DNA of 64,000 bases from JOPF136 sp963773835 (GCA_963773835.1 CAVZCQ010000001.1:992001-1056000), one strand, 5' to 3'. Counted from the first letter of the stretch, positions 1 through 9,044 are shown. Translations and numbers: made by a program. Notes: generated by a model from the sequence alone, not told the origin.

Positions 1-289
1 AACTGGCCTTTCTTGTCTGCGGGAACGTTCTTTTCTTTTGCATAGACGAAGGCCCAAATCTCATCGCATTGGATGAGCTTGCACTTCAGGCCACGGAGCA
101 CGCGGTATTGATAGTCGGCGCAGGCAGTTCCCGGTGCAACAAACAGCTTGGTAACCGTATCCTTCGCCGCTCGGTCGGTCGCACGGTAGCGCGGATGGAG
201 TTTTCTTCAATCAAGGATTTCAGCACTTGGGCTTGCTTCTCTCTATTTAGGTTGTTCTTGTAAATAGTGTACCCACAGAAACAGGACAT
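1..289 (-). pseudogene. IS1-type transposase N-terminal remnant, frameshifted
   Basis: Read on the minus strand, the first part gives NREKQAQVLKSLIEENSIRA, the N-terminal helix-turn-helix start of IS1-family transposases. After a shift of reading frame near 175-185 the homology continues (AAKDTVTKL, then CDEIWAFVYAKEKNVP), which matches the segment leading into the IS1 DDE domain. The gene runs off the window at position 1, so the catalytic part is not visible. Two frames are needed to read one conserved protein, so this copy is probably inactive. A sequencing error could give the same picture. The start at 289 is simply the first ATG; the true start may be a few codons later. Confidence 0.72.
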
Positions 290-302
290 GTCAAGAAGAA
301 TC

Positions 303-332
303 TTGACCTCACCCTGTTTTTGTTGGTACAAT
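303..332 (+). promoter_or_regulatory. sigma70-type promoter, possibly leaderless
   Basis: TTGACC (303-308) and TACAAT (327-332) are separated by 18 bases and are close to the -35/-10 consensus. The ATG at 339 begins only 7 bases after the -10 box, where transcription would be expected to start. The mRNA may therefore have almost no leader. Confidence 0.55.
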
Positions 333-338
333 AATGCC

Positions 339-542
339 ATGCCAAAGCCAGGAAGGCCGAAGTCAAAAAACCCGCTGGATGAATACATCGAACTACGAGT
401 GTCGGAATCCGAAAAAAGCGCCTTTCGGGATGCCGCAGAACGTGCTGGGCTGCCACTGGCTACATGGATGCGGGAAAGGCTTCGCCGCATCGCTACGCGC
501 GAATTGGTGAATGCCGAATTGCCTGTTGCATTCCTGAAGTGA
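339..542 (+). CDS. small ribbon-helix-helix-like protein
   Basis: 67 residues. The N-terminus is basic and proline-rich (MPKPGRPKSKNP). It is followed by a beta strand (YIELRVSESEKSAF) and two helices (AAERAGLPLATWMRERLRRIA). This resembles the ribbon-helix-helix proteins of mobilisation accessory factors and antitoxins. No toxin gene lies next to it, so its partner is unknown. The ATG at 339 was chosen over an upstream in-frame ATG at 267 because the upstream codons show no conserved pattern and the promoter overlaps them. Its neighbours are an IS remnant and a broken gene, which fits accessory DNA. Confidence 0.6.
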   Translation: MPKPGRPKSKNPLDEYIELRVSESEKSAFRDAAERAGLPLATWMRERLRRIATRELVNAELPVAFLK

Positions 543-548
543 GGGAAC

Positions 549-683
549 ATGATTAAACCCAAATATCCAAGGCGTGGCGACGTGAGCCAAGTTGCGCGGT
601 CAATCGTTGAGCAAGTCATCGGGAGTCCTTTGACCCCAAGGAAGAAACGTTTACTGCACAAGACGCGAAAACCATCTGGCTAG
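549..683 (+). CDS. 44-residue hypothetical protein
   Basis: ATG at 549 lies 6 bases after the previous stop, with a purine-rich GAGGGA just upstream. The product is very basic (MIKPKYPRRGDVSQVARSIV at the start, many Lys/Arg at the end). No family was recognised. Close coupling to the preceding small gene and a plausible ribosome site are the only support. It overlaps the 3' end of the broken minus-strand gene. Confidence 0.4.
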   Translation: MIKPKYPRRGDVSQVARSIVEQVIGSPLTPRKKRLLHKTRKPSG

Positions 684-1502
684 CTTTTGCATTAGCGTAG
701 GCCCTTGTCCCAATCGAAATGGTCTGTGGCCAACTATCAAATTGAGAGCATAAGCTCCGCAATCGGCTTTTTCACCGCCCATGTTTGGTCCTATCTCAGC
801 GTTCTCCATGGCCCTTCTGAGAATTGTAAATGGCTTAAGATGTTTTTCATCTTCTGGCGTCGGCTGCCCAGGTATACAGACCTCCATTCCCAATCCTTAT
901 GATAGAATAAAGTGATTGAATGGGTTATCTGGCTGATCTCTTGGATTCCACAGATTAATTGGCTGCATCTGGATGTCCCAACCACTACTGCGGATAGCCG
1001 TAAATAGTTGACCTGCATATTCCGTAGCTTCTAAGTCCCAACTGGAATACAGAATGTTGATCTTAATATCCGAGGGGATCCCAGCCACAGCCCTACTCAA
1101 CTCTTTAGATTGAGCCTCGGTTAAAGTGCGCGGGATAAGATACGTGTCAACATCCTTCCGAAGTGACTGCAAAAAGGAGGATAGAGCTATTGCGATTCCA
1201 AGTAGCACGGTCAGAATTGCGCCAGTGCGGTATCTGTAGTCCGAAGCTATGTGCTCGATTCCGGAACCAAAGTTTTGAATTCTTCGGGACAACTTTGCCT
1301 TGATATTCGGCCACTGCACTCCGGCGACGGCAAATAAAACAGCGAGAATCCCAAAGAGGGTTCCTTGGCCTGCTTCTCCTCCCTTGAATGCCTCAAAAGA
1401 GAAATATATACACGTCCAAGCAGTGCCTTCACACAGCAGGAAGATAGCCTGCTCGCCAGGACTCAAATCGGCCATCAAAGCCTCCAACAGACGGGAAAGC
1501 AT
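651..1502 (-). pseudogene. membrane protein gene interrupted by in-frame TAA
   Basis: The intact first part (1502 down to 897, 201 codons) has three hydrophobic segments at about residues 18-40, 48-66 and 92-116. A soluble region follows (DIKINILYSSWDLEATEYAG, then SSGWDIQ). A TAA at 897-899 stops the frame. Without any frame change, reading resumes with GLGMEVCIPGQPTPED and ends in a segment around LNLIVGHRP. That layout (Ala/Gly-Trp strand, then a 'valid value' strand, then LIVG-x-(K/R)P) matches the continuous C-terminal domain of this kind of small membrane protein. I read it as one gene with a nonsense mutation. TAA is not a recoding codon for Sec or Pyl. The start ATG at 1502 has a GGGGGAT ribosome site. 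Function is unknown. Confidence 0.55.
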
Positions 1503-1677
1503 CTACCGATCCCCCCGTCTGTAGGATGTATTATTGTCCCCTTTTTGCCCCCCCGTCAAATATGGGCCGAAATTTTCAAACTGGCCCACTACCCAGTTTT
1601 CCCTCCCGCTTGCTCCGCGCTCTCCCTTCCCGCATACTGCATAGTTTGGCGACCGGCAATGGCAGGCCGCCCCGCTC

Positions 1678-3456
1678 ATGAAAACACCAGCCCGTTTTGC
1701 AATCCTCGGCACGCTCCTGGCCGCAGCTCTTTCCGCCGCGCCCGTCCCGCCCCCGCGGAACGCCGCCCGGGCGCACGCAGACTCTGCCGCGGACGCGCTG
1801 CTCGACACGATGCAGTCCGAGCTGCAGCGGGCGTCTGCGCGCCTTTTCAAATCCGACCCGCCCGCGTATTTCCTGAGCTACTCGGCCTATGACGGGGATT
1901 TCGTCACGCTCTCGGCATCCTACGGGAGCCTGCTCGGCTCCTTCCAGGCCCGATTTCGACGGACCGGAGTAATCGTTCGCGTGGGCTCTCCGGAGCTGGA
2001 CAACACCCACGGACATAACCGCCGCTCGGCTATCGTTCAGGGCTCACTGCCGCTGGAAGACGACCGCGACGCGCTGGCCCGCAGCTTCTGGTGGCTGACC
2101 AACCGGGGCTACCGCTCCTCCGCTCCCGCCTTCCTCAAAGTGAAAACGGACGCCGCCGTGCGTTCGGAGGAGGAAGACAAATCGCCCGATTTTTCCGCCG
2201 AGCCGCCGCAGGTGCACGTGGATACCCGGATGCCGGAGCTGGGGGTGGACGTCGCGGAATGGAAGGAACGGCTACGGCGCGATTCGGCCTGGTTCCGTCA
2301 GTATCCCGAGGTATACGACTCGGAGATTTTGCTGCAGGTGCAGAGTTCAGGTTTCCGGTTCACCTCGACGGAAGGGAGCCGCATCGCCGAACCCAGCCAC
2401 CTGGTGCGGCTGGTGATGGAAGCGATGACGCGCGCCGAGGATGGCATGGAGCTGATCCGCGTGGAAACCTACCAGGCGCCGCAGGCCTCCGATCTGCCCA
2501 GCGAGGCCTTGATCCATTCCGCCGTGGAGAAAATGGCCGCTGACCTGAAAGCTCTGCGGGCCGCGCCGGTTGCTGAGCCGTTCGCGGGGCCCGCGTTGCT
2601 TTCCGGCCGCGCCGCAGCAGTCTTTTTCCACGAAGTGGTGGGCCATCGCCTGGAAGGCCACCGCCAGCGCGACGAGGAAGAAGGCCAGACGTTCACGAAG
2701 AAAGTGGGCCAGCAGGTGATCCCGGCATTTCTGAGCATCGTGGACGATCCCACGGTCACCACGATAGCCGGGGAAAAGCTCAGCGGCAGCTACGCGTTCG
2801 ACGACGAAGGGCAGCCCGCCGAGCACGTCGAACTGGTCCAGAACGGCGTACTGCGCAACTTCCTGATGTCGCGCATGCCCATCAAAGGCTTCAGCCAGTC
2901 GAACGGCCACGGCCGCGCCCAGCCGGGGCTGATGGCCACCGGCCGCCAGGGCAACCTGATCGTCACCTCCACCAACACGGTCAAAGAGTCGGACCTCCGC
3001 CAGCGCCTGATCGAGGAAGTGAAGAAGCAGGGCAAACCCTACGGGCTGTATTTCGAGGACGTGCAGGGCGGCTTCACGCTGACGCAGCGCGGGCTACCGC
3101 AGGCCTTCCAGGTGCTTCCCGTAATTGTGTGGCGGGTGTATCCCGACGGCCGTCCCGACGAACTGGTGCGCGGCGTGGACATCGTGGGCACGCCGCTGGC
3201 GGCGCTGAACCGCATCCTGGTGACCGGCGACGCCATGCACGTGTTCAACGGGATCTGCGGGGCGGAATCGGGCAGCGTCCCGGTGTCTGCGGCCGCGCCG
3301 GCGATGCTGTTTTCCGAGATCGAAGTGCAGAAGAGGGAGCACTCGCACGAACGGCCGCCGTTGATCGCTCCTCCGGGGTTTGAAGGCGCCCCCGGCACAC
3401 CGCCGGGAAAGCCGCGCCCACAGCCCGCGGAGAAGTCGCAGGGAGCGTCGCGATGA
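1678..3456 (+). CDS. exported TldD-family zinc metallopeptidase
   Basis: 592 residues with a typical signal peptide (about residues 1-22, ending in AALSAAP). The metallopeptidase TldD domain fills the rest. HEVVGH at residues 318-323 is the HExxxH zinc motif, and Cys527 in the C-terminal NGICG segment matches the third zinc ligand of TldD. Cytosolic TldD/TldE pairs process peptides such as microcins; this one carries a signal peptide and should act in the periplasm. The gene overlaps the next gene by 4 bases (ATGA), so the two are translationally coupled like a TldD/TldE pair. The substrate is unknown. Confidence 0.88.
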   Translation: MKTPARFAILGTLLAAALSAAPVPPPRNAARAHADSAADALLDTMQSELQRASARLFKSDPPAYFLSYSAYDGDFVTLSASYGSLLGSFQARFRRTGVIVRVGSPELDNTHGHNRRSAIVQGSLPLEDDRDALARSFWWLTNRGYRSSAPAFLKVKTDAAVRSEEEDKSPDFSAEPPQVHVDTRMPELGVDVAEWKERLRRDSAWFRQYPEVYDSEILLQVQSSGFRFTSTEGSRIAEPSHLVRLVMEAMTRAEDGMELIRVETYQAPQASDLPSEALIHSAVEKMAADLKALRAAPVAEPFAGPALLSGRAAAVFFHEVVGHRLEGHRQRDEEEGQTFTKKVGQQVIPAFLSIVDDPTVTTIAGEKLSGSYAFDDEGQPAEHVELVQNGVLRNFLMSRMPIKGFSQSNGHGRAQPGLMATGRQGNLIVTSTNTVKESDLRQRLIEEVKKQGKPYGLYFEDVQGGFTLTQRGLPQAFQVLPVIVWRVYPDGRPDELVRGVDIVGTPLAALNRILVTGDAMHVFNGICGAESGSVPVSAAAPAMLFSEIEVQKREHSHERPPLIAPPGFEGAPGTPPGKPRPQPAEKSQGASR

Positions 3457-5162
3457 AGATCCGCCGGTCCGCGCTGCTCATTCCACTCCTCTGTGCGGCG
3501 TGCGCGCTGTGTTTCGCGCCCGGCTCGGAGGGACGCCGCTCACCGGCCGCTGCCGGTGATTCGCCGAAGCCCGCCGCCTCTCCCATGGCCGCGGCAGAGG
3601 CCGCCGCCTCCACCGATCCCGTCCTGAAGGCCATGCTGGAGGAACTGGAGCGCTCCAAATCCCAGCTCAAAATGGAAAATGTCCCCCCGCCTTTCTACAT
3701 CGAGTACCGCGTGGTGGATACGGACGACTACCAGGTGCAAGCCGAGTTCGGGGCCACCGAATCCGAGCGGCGCACGCGCTTCCGATTCGCGCGCGTGGTC
3801 GTCCGCGTAGGCGATTACCATCTGGACAGCTTTTACGAAGCGGGCAGCGGCGAAGCTACCGCCATTCCCCTGGACAACGACACGCTCGCCCTGCGCCACG
3901 CCCTCTGGCTGGCCACCGACAGCGCATACAAATCCGCGAACGAGGCGCTGTCCGCCAAGGAAGGCCTCTACAAGCGTTACGCCATCGAGCAGACCGTGGA
4001 CGATTTCTCCAAGGAGCCGCCGGTGCAGTCGCTCGCGGCGCTCGCCCGGCTCGAGTTCGACCCTGCGAAATGGCGCGGGATCCTCGAATCGGCTTCCGCC
4101 CTCTACCGGGAGTTTCCCGAGGTTCAGACCGCGGGCGCCAGCGTTCACTTCTTCGCCTCGAACGTCTACTACGTCAACACCGAAGGCACCGTGCTCCGCA
4201 ATGGCCGCGTGTGCTACTCCATTTCCGAGACCGGCACCAGCCAGGCCCCTGACGGGATGCGCATCGACCGCTCCCCCGGCGACGCCTACGGCGAGCCCTC
4301 CGAACTACCCGCGGGCGAAAAGGTGATGGCCGAAATGCGCGAGATGCTCCAGAGCCTCACCGACATGCGCACCGCCCCCATCGTCGAAGAGGAATACCGC
4401 GGCCCGGTGCTGTTTTCTTCCGACGCGACAAACGACGTGATGGAGTCGCTCATCGCCTCGAACATTGTGGGCCGCCGCCCGCAGCCCAACGTATCCGCGC
4501 GCACCGTGGGCGAGTTCGCCAGCAGCTATAAGAGCCGCGTGCTGCCCGATTTTCTTTCCCTGGTGGACGACCCCACCCGCGACAAATTCCTGGGCCACTC
4601 GCTGATCGGCAGCTATCCGGTGGACGACGAGGGTGTGCACGCCAAACCGGTGGACGTCGTGCAGAAGGGCATCCTTGAAAATTTTCTGGTCGGCCGCCGC
4701 CCCATCCGGGGGTTCACGGAATCGAACGGCCACGGACGCCTTGTCCAGGCCGGGCTCACCGAGCCGACCATCGGCGTGCTCATGCTCCGCGCCGCCGATC
4801 CGCTGACGCACGACCAGATGATCCAGAAGCTGCTGGACCTGTGCCGCCAGCAGGACCGTCCTTACTGCTACTTCGTCGAAACGCTCGGCCCGCGCCTTGC
4901 TCCGCGCCTGCTCTATCGCGTGTGGTCCAAGGATGGCCGCCGCGAACTCGTGCGTGGCGGCGAGTTCCAGGAGCTGGACACGCGCAGCCTGCGCTCCGAC
5001 GTTATCGCCGCGGGCAACGATTACCTGGTGAGCAACCGGCTGGGCAGCGTCCCGCGCACCATCATCAGCCCCTCGATCCTGTTTGACGAACTGGTGGTCA
5101 AACGCGCGGACCTGGCCAAAGAAAAACTGCCGGAGTACCCGGCTCCGGCCTTGAAGCCATAG
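3453..5162 (+). CDS. exported TldE/PmbA-like partner lacking zinc motif
   Basis: 569 residues, signal peptide at about 1-27. It shares the fold-specific strings of the upstream protein (for example FLSLVDDPT, IRGFTESNGHGR). Where that protein has HEVVGH, this one reads DATNDVMESLIASN, so the HExxxH motif is gone, and the C-terminal zinc-ligand Cys is missing as well. This matches the TldE/PmbA role of a non-catalytic partner in a heterodimer. The ATG overlaps the stop of the upstream gene by 4 bases. Like its partner it should be exported. Confidence 0.85.
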   Translation: MKIRRSALLIPLLCAACALCFAPGSEGRRSPAAAGDSPKPAASPMAAAEAAASTDPVLKAMLEELERSKSQLKMENVPPPFYIEYRVVDTDDYQVQAEFGATESERRTRFRFARVVVRVGDYHLDSFYEAGSGEATAIPLDNDTLALRHALWLATDSAYKSANEALSAKEGLYKRYAIEQTVDDFSKEPPVQSLAALARLEFDPAKWRGILESASALYREFPEVQTAGASVHFFASNVYYVNTEGTVLRNGRVCYSISETGTSQAPDGMRIDRSPGDAYGEPSELPAGEKVMAEMREMLQSLTDMRTAPIVEEEYRGPVLFSSDATNDVMESLIASNIVGRRPQPNVSARTVGEFASSYKSRVLPDFLSLVDDPTRDKFLGHSLIGSYPVDDEGVHAKPVDVVQKGILENFLVGRRPIRGFTESNGHGRLVQAGLTEPTIGVLMLRAADPLTHDQMIQKLLDLCRQQDRPYCYFVETLGPRLAPRLLYRVWSKDGRRELVRGGEFQELDTRSLRSDVIAAGNDYLVSNRLGSVPRTIISPSILFDELVVKRADLAKEKLPEYPAPALKP

Positions 5163-5325
5163 CTGCCCTGTAGCGCAGCTCCGTCCCGAATCGTGGGTTG
5201 GCCTTGTGCCTGGCCCGTTCCTCTCTGTTTCCTGCGTGTCTCCGTGCCCCGTGGTGAAATCCGTCTTTACTCTGTCTCTTCTGGCCCGCTCTGGCATCCA
5301 AAAGTTGTAAAATCAACTCTACGAC

Positions 5326-6096
5326 ATGCGCCGCGCCTCGAACCTCGCTCTCGCCCTGTTCCTCGCTGTTCCCATCTTTTCCTCTGCTGCTCCGCCCCGC
5401 ATCCCGGTGGTCGTCGAACTCTTTACCTCAGAGGGCTGCTCCGATTGCCCTCCCGCCGACGCACTACTCGCCGAGCTCGACCGCACGCAGCCCGTCCCCG
5501 AAGCCCTGATCATCCCCATTGAGGAGCATGTGGACTACTGGGACTCGCTCGGCTGGCGCGATCCGTTTTCTTCCGCCGCGGTCACGGAGCGGCAGGTGGC
5601 CTACGCCCGCCGGCTCGGCATCGCCAGCCCTTACACTCCGCAGATGATCGTCGCCGGCCGGACGGAGTTCGTGGGCAGCTCCGGCAGCCGGGCCCGCGCC
5701 GCCATCGCCGCGGCAGCGCGCGCGCCAGGCGTGGAGGTGACCCTGACAATCACGGCTCCCGCGCCGCCCCGCGCGCAACTCGGCGCCGCGATCGCGGTGA
5801 GCCAGCTTCCCGCCGACGGTTCCGAGCCCGCTGACGTCTTTCTTGCCATCACCGAGGACGGCCTGGCTTCGAATGTATCCGCCGGCGAAAATCATGGCCG
5901 TCACCTGGTACATCGCGCCGTCCTCCGCAGACTCATCCGCGCAGGCCGCATCGAGCCGGGCCAGCCGTTCTCGGCGAACCTGGCGAGCCGCCTCGAGCGC
6001 GAATGGAAGCCCGAAAACCTGCACGCGGTAGTCTTTCTGCAAGGTGTGGACAGCGGTGAGATCCTCGGTGCTGCCATCTCCCGCGTCACTCCATAA
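5326..6096 (+). CDS. DUF1223 thioredoxin-fold exported protein
   Basis: 256 residues with a signal peptide (residues 1-22). It begins VVVELFTSEGCSDCPPAD, the hallmark of DUF1223, with a thioredoxin-like CxxC. HVDYWD and TPQMIVAGRTEFVGS are also family strings. DUF1223 proteins are exported and thioredoxin-fold; their substrate is not established. The 163 bases before it hold a fragment of a dispersed repeat (TCTCCGTGCCCCGTGGTGA-like, near 5237) and no gene. Confidence 0.85.
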   Translation: MRRASNLALALFLAVPIFSSAAPPRIPVVVELFTSEGCSDCPPADALLAELDRTQPVPEALIIPIEEHVDYWDSLGWRDPFSSAAVTERQVAYARRLGIASPYTPQMIVAGRTEFVGSSGSRARAAIAAAARAPGVEVTLTITAPAPPRAQLGAAIAVSQLPADGSEPADVFLAITEDGLASNVSAGENHGRHLVHRAVLRRLIRAGRIEPGQPFSANLASRLEREWKPENLHAVVFLQGVDSGEILGAAISRVTP

Positions 6097-6122
6097 CCTC
6101 GCCGCGCGCCGATGCAAACTCT

Positions 6123-6842
6123 ATGCGCATCGCCATCGTCTCCGACATCCACGGCAACCTGACGGCGTTTGAGGCAGTGCTGGCCGACCTTCGGCTGACC
6201 TCTCCGGACCTGATTCTCCACGGCGGTGACCTGGCCGAGGGCGGAGCGCGTCCCAGCGAAATCGTGGACCGGATTCGCGAGCTGGGGTGGCCGGGCGTGG
6301 TGGGCAATACGGACGAAATGCTGTTCCGCCCCGAGTCGCTCGCGGAATTCGCCGCACGAGCGCCGAAGCTGGCGCCGCTCCTCGCGGCCATCGGGGAGAT
6401 GGGCGCCGCAGCGCAGCACGCGCTGGGTCCGGCGCGGCTTGAATGGCTCCGTCGGCTGCCTCGCCAGTTCGTTCACGCACCGGTGGCGCTCGTCCACGCC
6501 AGCCCCGGGGATTTGTGGCGCGCGCCCACACACGATGCCGGCGACGCGGAGCTGGAACGGGTCTACGTTCCCCTGGGCCAGCCCGTAGTTGTGCACGGAC
6601 ATATCCACCGGCCTTACGTTCGCACCATTGGCGTGATGACCGTGGCGAACAGCGGCAGCGTCAGCATGCCCTACGACGGTGACCCGCGCGCGGCGTATCT
6701 GCTGGTGAATGGCGAGACGGCCACGATTCGCCGGGTGGAATACGACGTGGAACGCGAGATTCGGGCGGGTCTCGAATCCGGCCTGCCCCATGGGGAGTGG
6801 GTAGGCAGGATTCTGCGCAGTGGCGCGCCGCAGCCGCTCTAA
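6123..6842 (+). CDS. calcineurin-like metallophosphoesterase (MJ0936/YfcE type)
   Basis: 239 residues. All metal-binding blocks are present in order: SDIHGN (about residues 7-12), GGDLAEGG, GNTDE (GNxD/H block) and HGHIHRP near residue 160, followed by NSGSVSMP. This order is typical of the small single-domain phosphodiesterases of the YfcE/MJ0936 group. It is probably cytosolic (no signal). It starts 26 bases after the DUF1223 gene on the same strand and may be co-transcribed with it. The natural substrate cannot be deduced. Confidence 0.85.
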   Translation: MRIAIVSDIHGNLTAFEAVLADLRLTSPDLILHGGDLAEGGARPSEIVDRIRELGWPGVVGNTDEMLFRPESLAEFAARAPKLAPLLAAIGEMGAAAQHALGPARLEWLRRLPRQFVHAPVALVHASPGDLWRAPTHDAGDAELERVYVPLGQPVVVHGHIHRPYVRTIGVMTVANSGSVSMPYDGDPRAAYLLVNGETATIRRVEYDVEREIRAGLESGLPHGEWVGRILRSGAPQPL

Positions 6843-6871
6843 GCCGAGTGGAAAGGCCGGTCCGCCGCGAA

Positions 6872-6904
6872 ATGTAAATAAATGGTGAATTACTTGTGAC
6901 GGTT
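6872..6904 (+). promoter_or_regulatory. putative Pho box, three 11-bp repeats
   Basis: Three consecutive 11-mers (ATGTAAATAAA, TGGTGAATTAC, TTGTGACGGTT) share a [AT]TGT[AG]A core at 11-base spacing, the spacing used by PhoB. They resemble the clearer repeats before pstS at 23826 and lie about 120 bases before phoB, which suggests autoregulation. The repeats are degenerate, so this is a proposal. Confidence 0.4.
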
Positions 6905-7021
6905 GGAAGAAAGCCGCAGTTTATGCGGAAAAAACTGGAGCGCGGAATCGCGGCTCACTATAGACTGGAACGGAGCCGGAGCCGCGTCAGAACGGCGGCG
7001 GAACGGGGAGGTTGGGCGGAC

Positions 7022-7717
7022 GTGAGGCGGCTGTTAATCGTCGAAGACGACAAAGACATCGTCGAACTGGTGCGTTACAACCTGGAAAAAGAAGGCTACC
7101 AGACCAACGTGGCTGGGGACGGCTTGACGGCGCTCTCGACGCTGAAAAAATCTCCGCCGGACCTGGTGATCCTGGACCTGATGCTGCCGAAATTGCCGGG
7201 CCTGGAAGTGTGCCGTGAAATCCGGCGCGACCAGGCGCTCAACCGCCTGCCCATCCTGATGCTGACGGCGCGGGGGGAAGAGGCGGACCGCGTGGTGGGA
7301 CTGGAGATGGGCGCGGACGACTACGTGACGAAGCCGTTCAGCCCGCGCGAGCTGGTGGCGCGGGTGAAGGCGCTGCTGCGGCGGACGGAGCCCGCGGGCG
7401 AAGCGGAAAAGCCGGTGGAGATTCGCGGGCTGTTCATCGATCCGGCCTCCTACCGCGTGACGCGGGGCGGGAAACCGATCGCATTGAGCACCCTGGAATT
7501 CCGGCTGCTGTATTACCTGGCGCGGCGAGCCGACCGCGTGTTTTCGCGCGACCAGTTGCTGGACGCGGTGTGGGGCACGGACCGTTTTGTGACCCCGCGG
7601 AGCGTGGACGTGTACATCCGGCGGCTGCGGGAAAAAGTGGAAGCGGACCCGGAAAAGCCCGAGTACTTGAAAACGGTGCGCGGCGCGGGCTACATTTTTG
7701 ACGCGCGTGGCGACTAA
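7022..7717 (+). CDS. phoB: phosphate response regulator PhoB
   Basis: 231 residues. The receiver domain begins RRLLIVEDDKDI. The phosphoacceptor is Asp52 (LVILDLMLP), with the TAR and KPF switch blocks behind it. The C-terminal OmpR-type winged helix ends with the recognition helix region (SVDVYIRRLREKVE) and VRGAGYIF. The GTG at 7022 was chosen because it puts the receiver strand at the N-terminus and follows GGGGAGG; an upstream ATG-led extension (from 6896) is basic and not domain-like. It overlaps the kinase gene that follows. With pst genes in the same window the phosphate assignment is good. Confidence 0.88.
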   Translation: MRRLLIVEDDKDIVELVRYNLEKEGYQTNVAGDGLTALSTLKKSPPDLVILDLMLPKLPGLEVCREIRRDQALNRLPILMLTARGEEADRVVGLEMGADDYVTKPFSPRELVARVKALLRRTEPAGEAEKPVEIRGLFIDPASYRVTRGGKPIALSTLEFRLLYYLARRADRVFSRDQLLDAVWGTDRFVTPRSVDVYIRRLREKVEADPEKPEYLKTVRGAGYIFDARGD

Positions 7718-9044
7718 CCTCCTGTGGATTCCCGGCGGTCTTCTGCTGCTTGCGGCGGGGGCCGTGGTGTGGCGCGCCGCGACGCTGCGGATGCGGCGCC
7801 GCGCGGCGATTCTGAAGCGGGCGCTCGAGGGGCTCGGCAGCGGCGAGTTCCGGGCGTCTCCGCCGGGGGATTTCACCGGGGAATGGGCGGGAGTGGGAGG
7901 CGCGTTGACGGACGCGGCCACGCGGCTGGCGGCGCGGTTCGAACGTCTGACGGATGAACGCGACTTTTCGTCGGCGGTACTGGCGAGCATGAGCGAGGGC
8001 GTGGCCGTGGTGGACAACCGCCTGCGGATCCTGTTCGCGAATCGCGCGTTCGCGGAAGCGGCGGGTGCTGGGGAGGACTACCGCGGGCGGCCCCTGCTCG
8101 AGGTGGCGCGGCATTCGAGCGTGATTGAAGCAGTGGAAGGCGCGCTGGCCAGCGCGGAGACGGTGCGCGCCGAGGTGGAGTTCGGAACGGTGCGGCCCAG
8201 GACGTTTGCGGTGACGGCTGCGCCTGTGGCCTCGACGGCGGCGCGCGGCGTGGTGCTGGTGATGCACGACGTGACCGAAATCCGGCGGCTGGAGCGGGTG
8301 CGGCGCGACTTTGTGGCCAATGTGTCGCACGAGCTGCGCACGCCCCTTACCACCATCCAGGGATTCGCGGAGACGCTGCTGGGCGGGGCGCTGGACGATC
8401 CGAAGGCGCGGCGGAAATTCCTGGAAATCATCCGCGATCACGCGGCGCGCCTGGGGCGCATTACCGACGACCTGCTGAGACTTTCCGCGATTGAAGGCGG
8501 CAGCATGACCTTCCGGATGGAGCCGGTGAGCCTGCCGCAATTGATCGAGCACTGCATCGAGGCCGTGTCGCTGCGGGCCAAAGCACAGGGGCTGGAAATC
8601 GAGCGCAGCACGCCGGAAGCGCTTCCGCAGGTGCGCGGCGATATGCTGCGGCTGGAAGAAGTGCTCAAAAATCTATTGGAGAACGCCATCCAGTACACGC
8701 CGGCGCCGGGGAGCATCCGGGTGAGCGCGAAGGCGGAGGGGGAGCGCGCCGTGCTGTGCGTGGCGGACACGGGAATCGGGATTCCCAGCACGGACCAGCA
8801 GCGCATCTTCGAGCGCTTCTACCGGGTGGACGTGGCGCGCTCGCGCGAGGCCGGCGGCACGGGACTCGGACTGTCGATTGCCAAACACATTGTGGAAGCG
8901 CACCAGGGACGGCTGTGGGTGGAAAGCGAACTGGGAAAAGGCTCGCGATTTTACGTTTCGCTGCCCGTGTGGGGGCCGGAGCCGGCGGCCGTAGTGCCGC
9001 AGGAGAGCGCGCAGGACTCGGAGGCCACGGAGAAGCCGGCGTAG
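7698..9044 (+). CDS. phoR: PhoR-like sensor histidine kinase
   Basis: About 448 residues. One N-terminal membrane segment (residues 8-28) is followed by a basic stretch, a PAS domain (about 85-190), the HisKA box with the phosphorylated His (VSHELRTPL, His near 211) and the HATPase domain (N box ENAIQYTP, G1 DTGIGIP, G2 GGTGLGLSI). A single membrane anchor plus PAS is the usual PhoR plan. The start is uncertain: TTG at 7698 or GTG at 7707, both inside phoB. Overlap with phoB means coupled translation. The TAG stop is the first triplet of a repeat element. Confidence 0.85.
   Translation: MTRVATNLLWIPGGLLLLAAGAVVWRAATLRMRRRAAILKRALEGLGSGEFRASPPGDFTGEWAGVGGALTDAATRLAARFERLTDERDFSSAVLASMSEGVAVVDNRLRILFANRAFAEAAGAGEDYRGRPLLEVARHSSVIEAVEGALASAETVRAEVEFGTVRPRTFAVTAAPVASTAARGVVLVMHDVTEIRRLERVRRDFVANVSHELRTPLTTIQGFAETLLGGALDDPKARRKFLEIIRDHAARLGRITDDLLRLSAIEGGSMTFRMEPVSLPQLIEHCIEAVSLRAKAQGLEIERSTPEALPQVRGDMLRLEEVLKNLLENAIQYTPAPGSIRVSAKAEGERAVLCVADTGIGIPSTDQQRIFERFYRVDVARSREAGGTGLGLSIAKHIVEAHQGRLWVESELGKGSRFYVSLPVWGPEPAAVVPQESAQDSEATEKPA

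Noticed and set aside
69..263. Plus-strand frame over the IS1 remnant
   Set aside because: The minus strand gives transposase homology; this frame has none.
651..893. Independent 80-residue gene with TTG start
   Set aside because: It is in frame with, and looks like the C-terminal continuation of, the gene ending at the TAA at 897.
897..899. TAA in the membrane protein gene as a recoded codon
   Set aside because: TAA is not used for selenocysteine or pyrrolysine, and no recoding structure is seen; a nonsense mutation is simpler.
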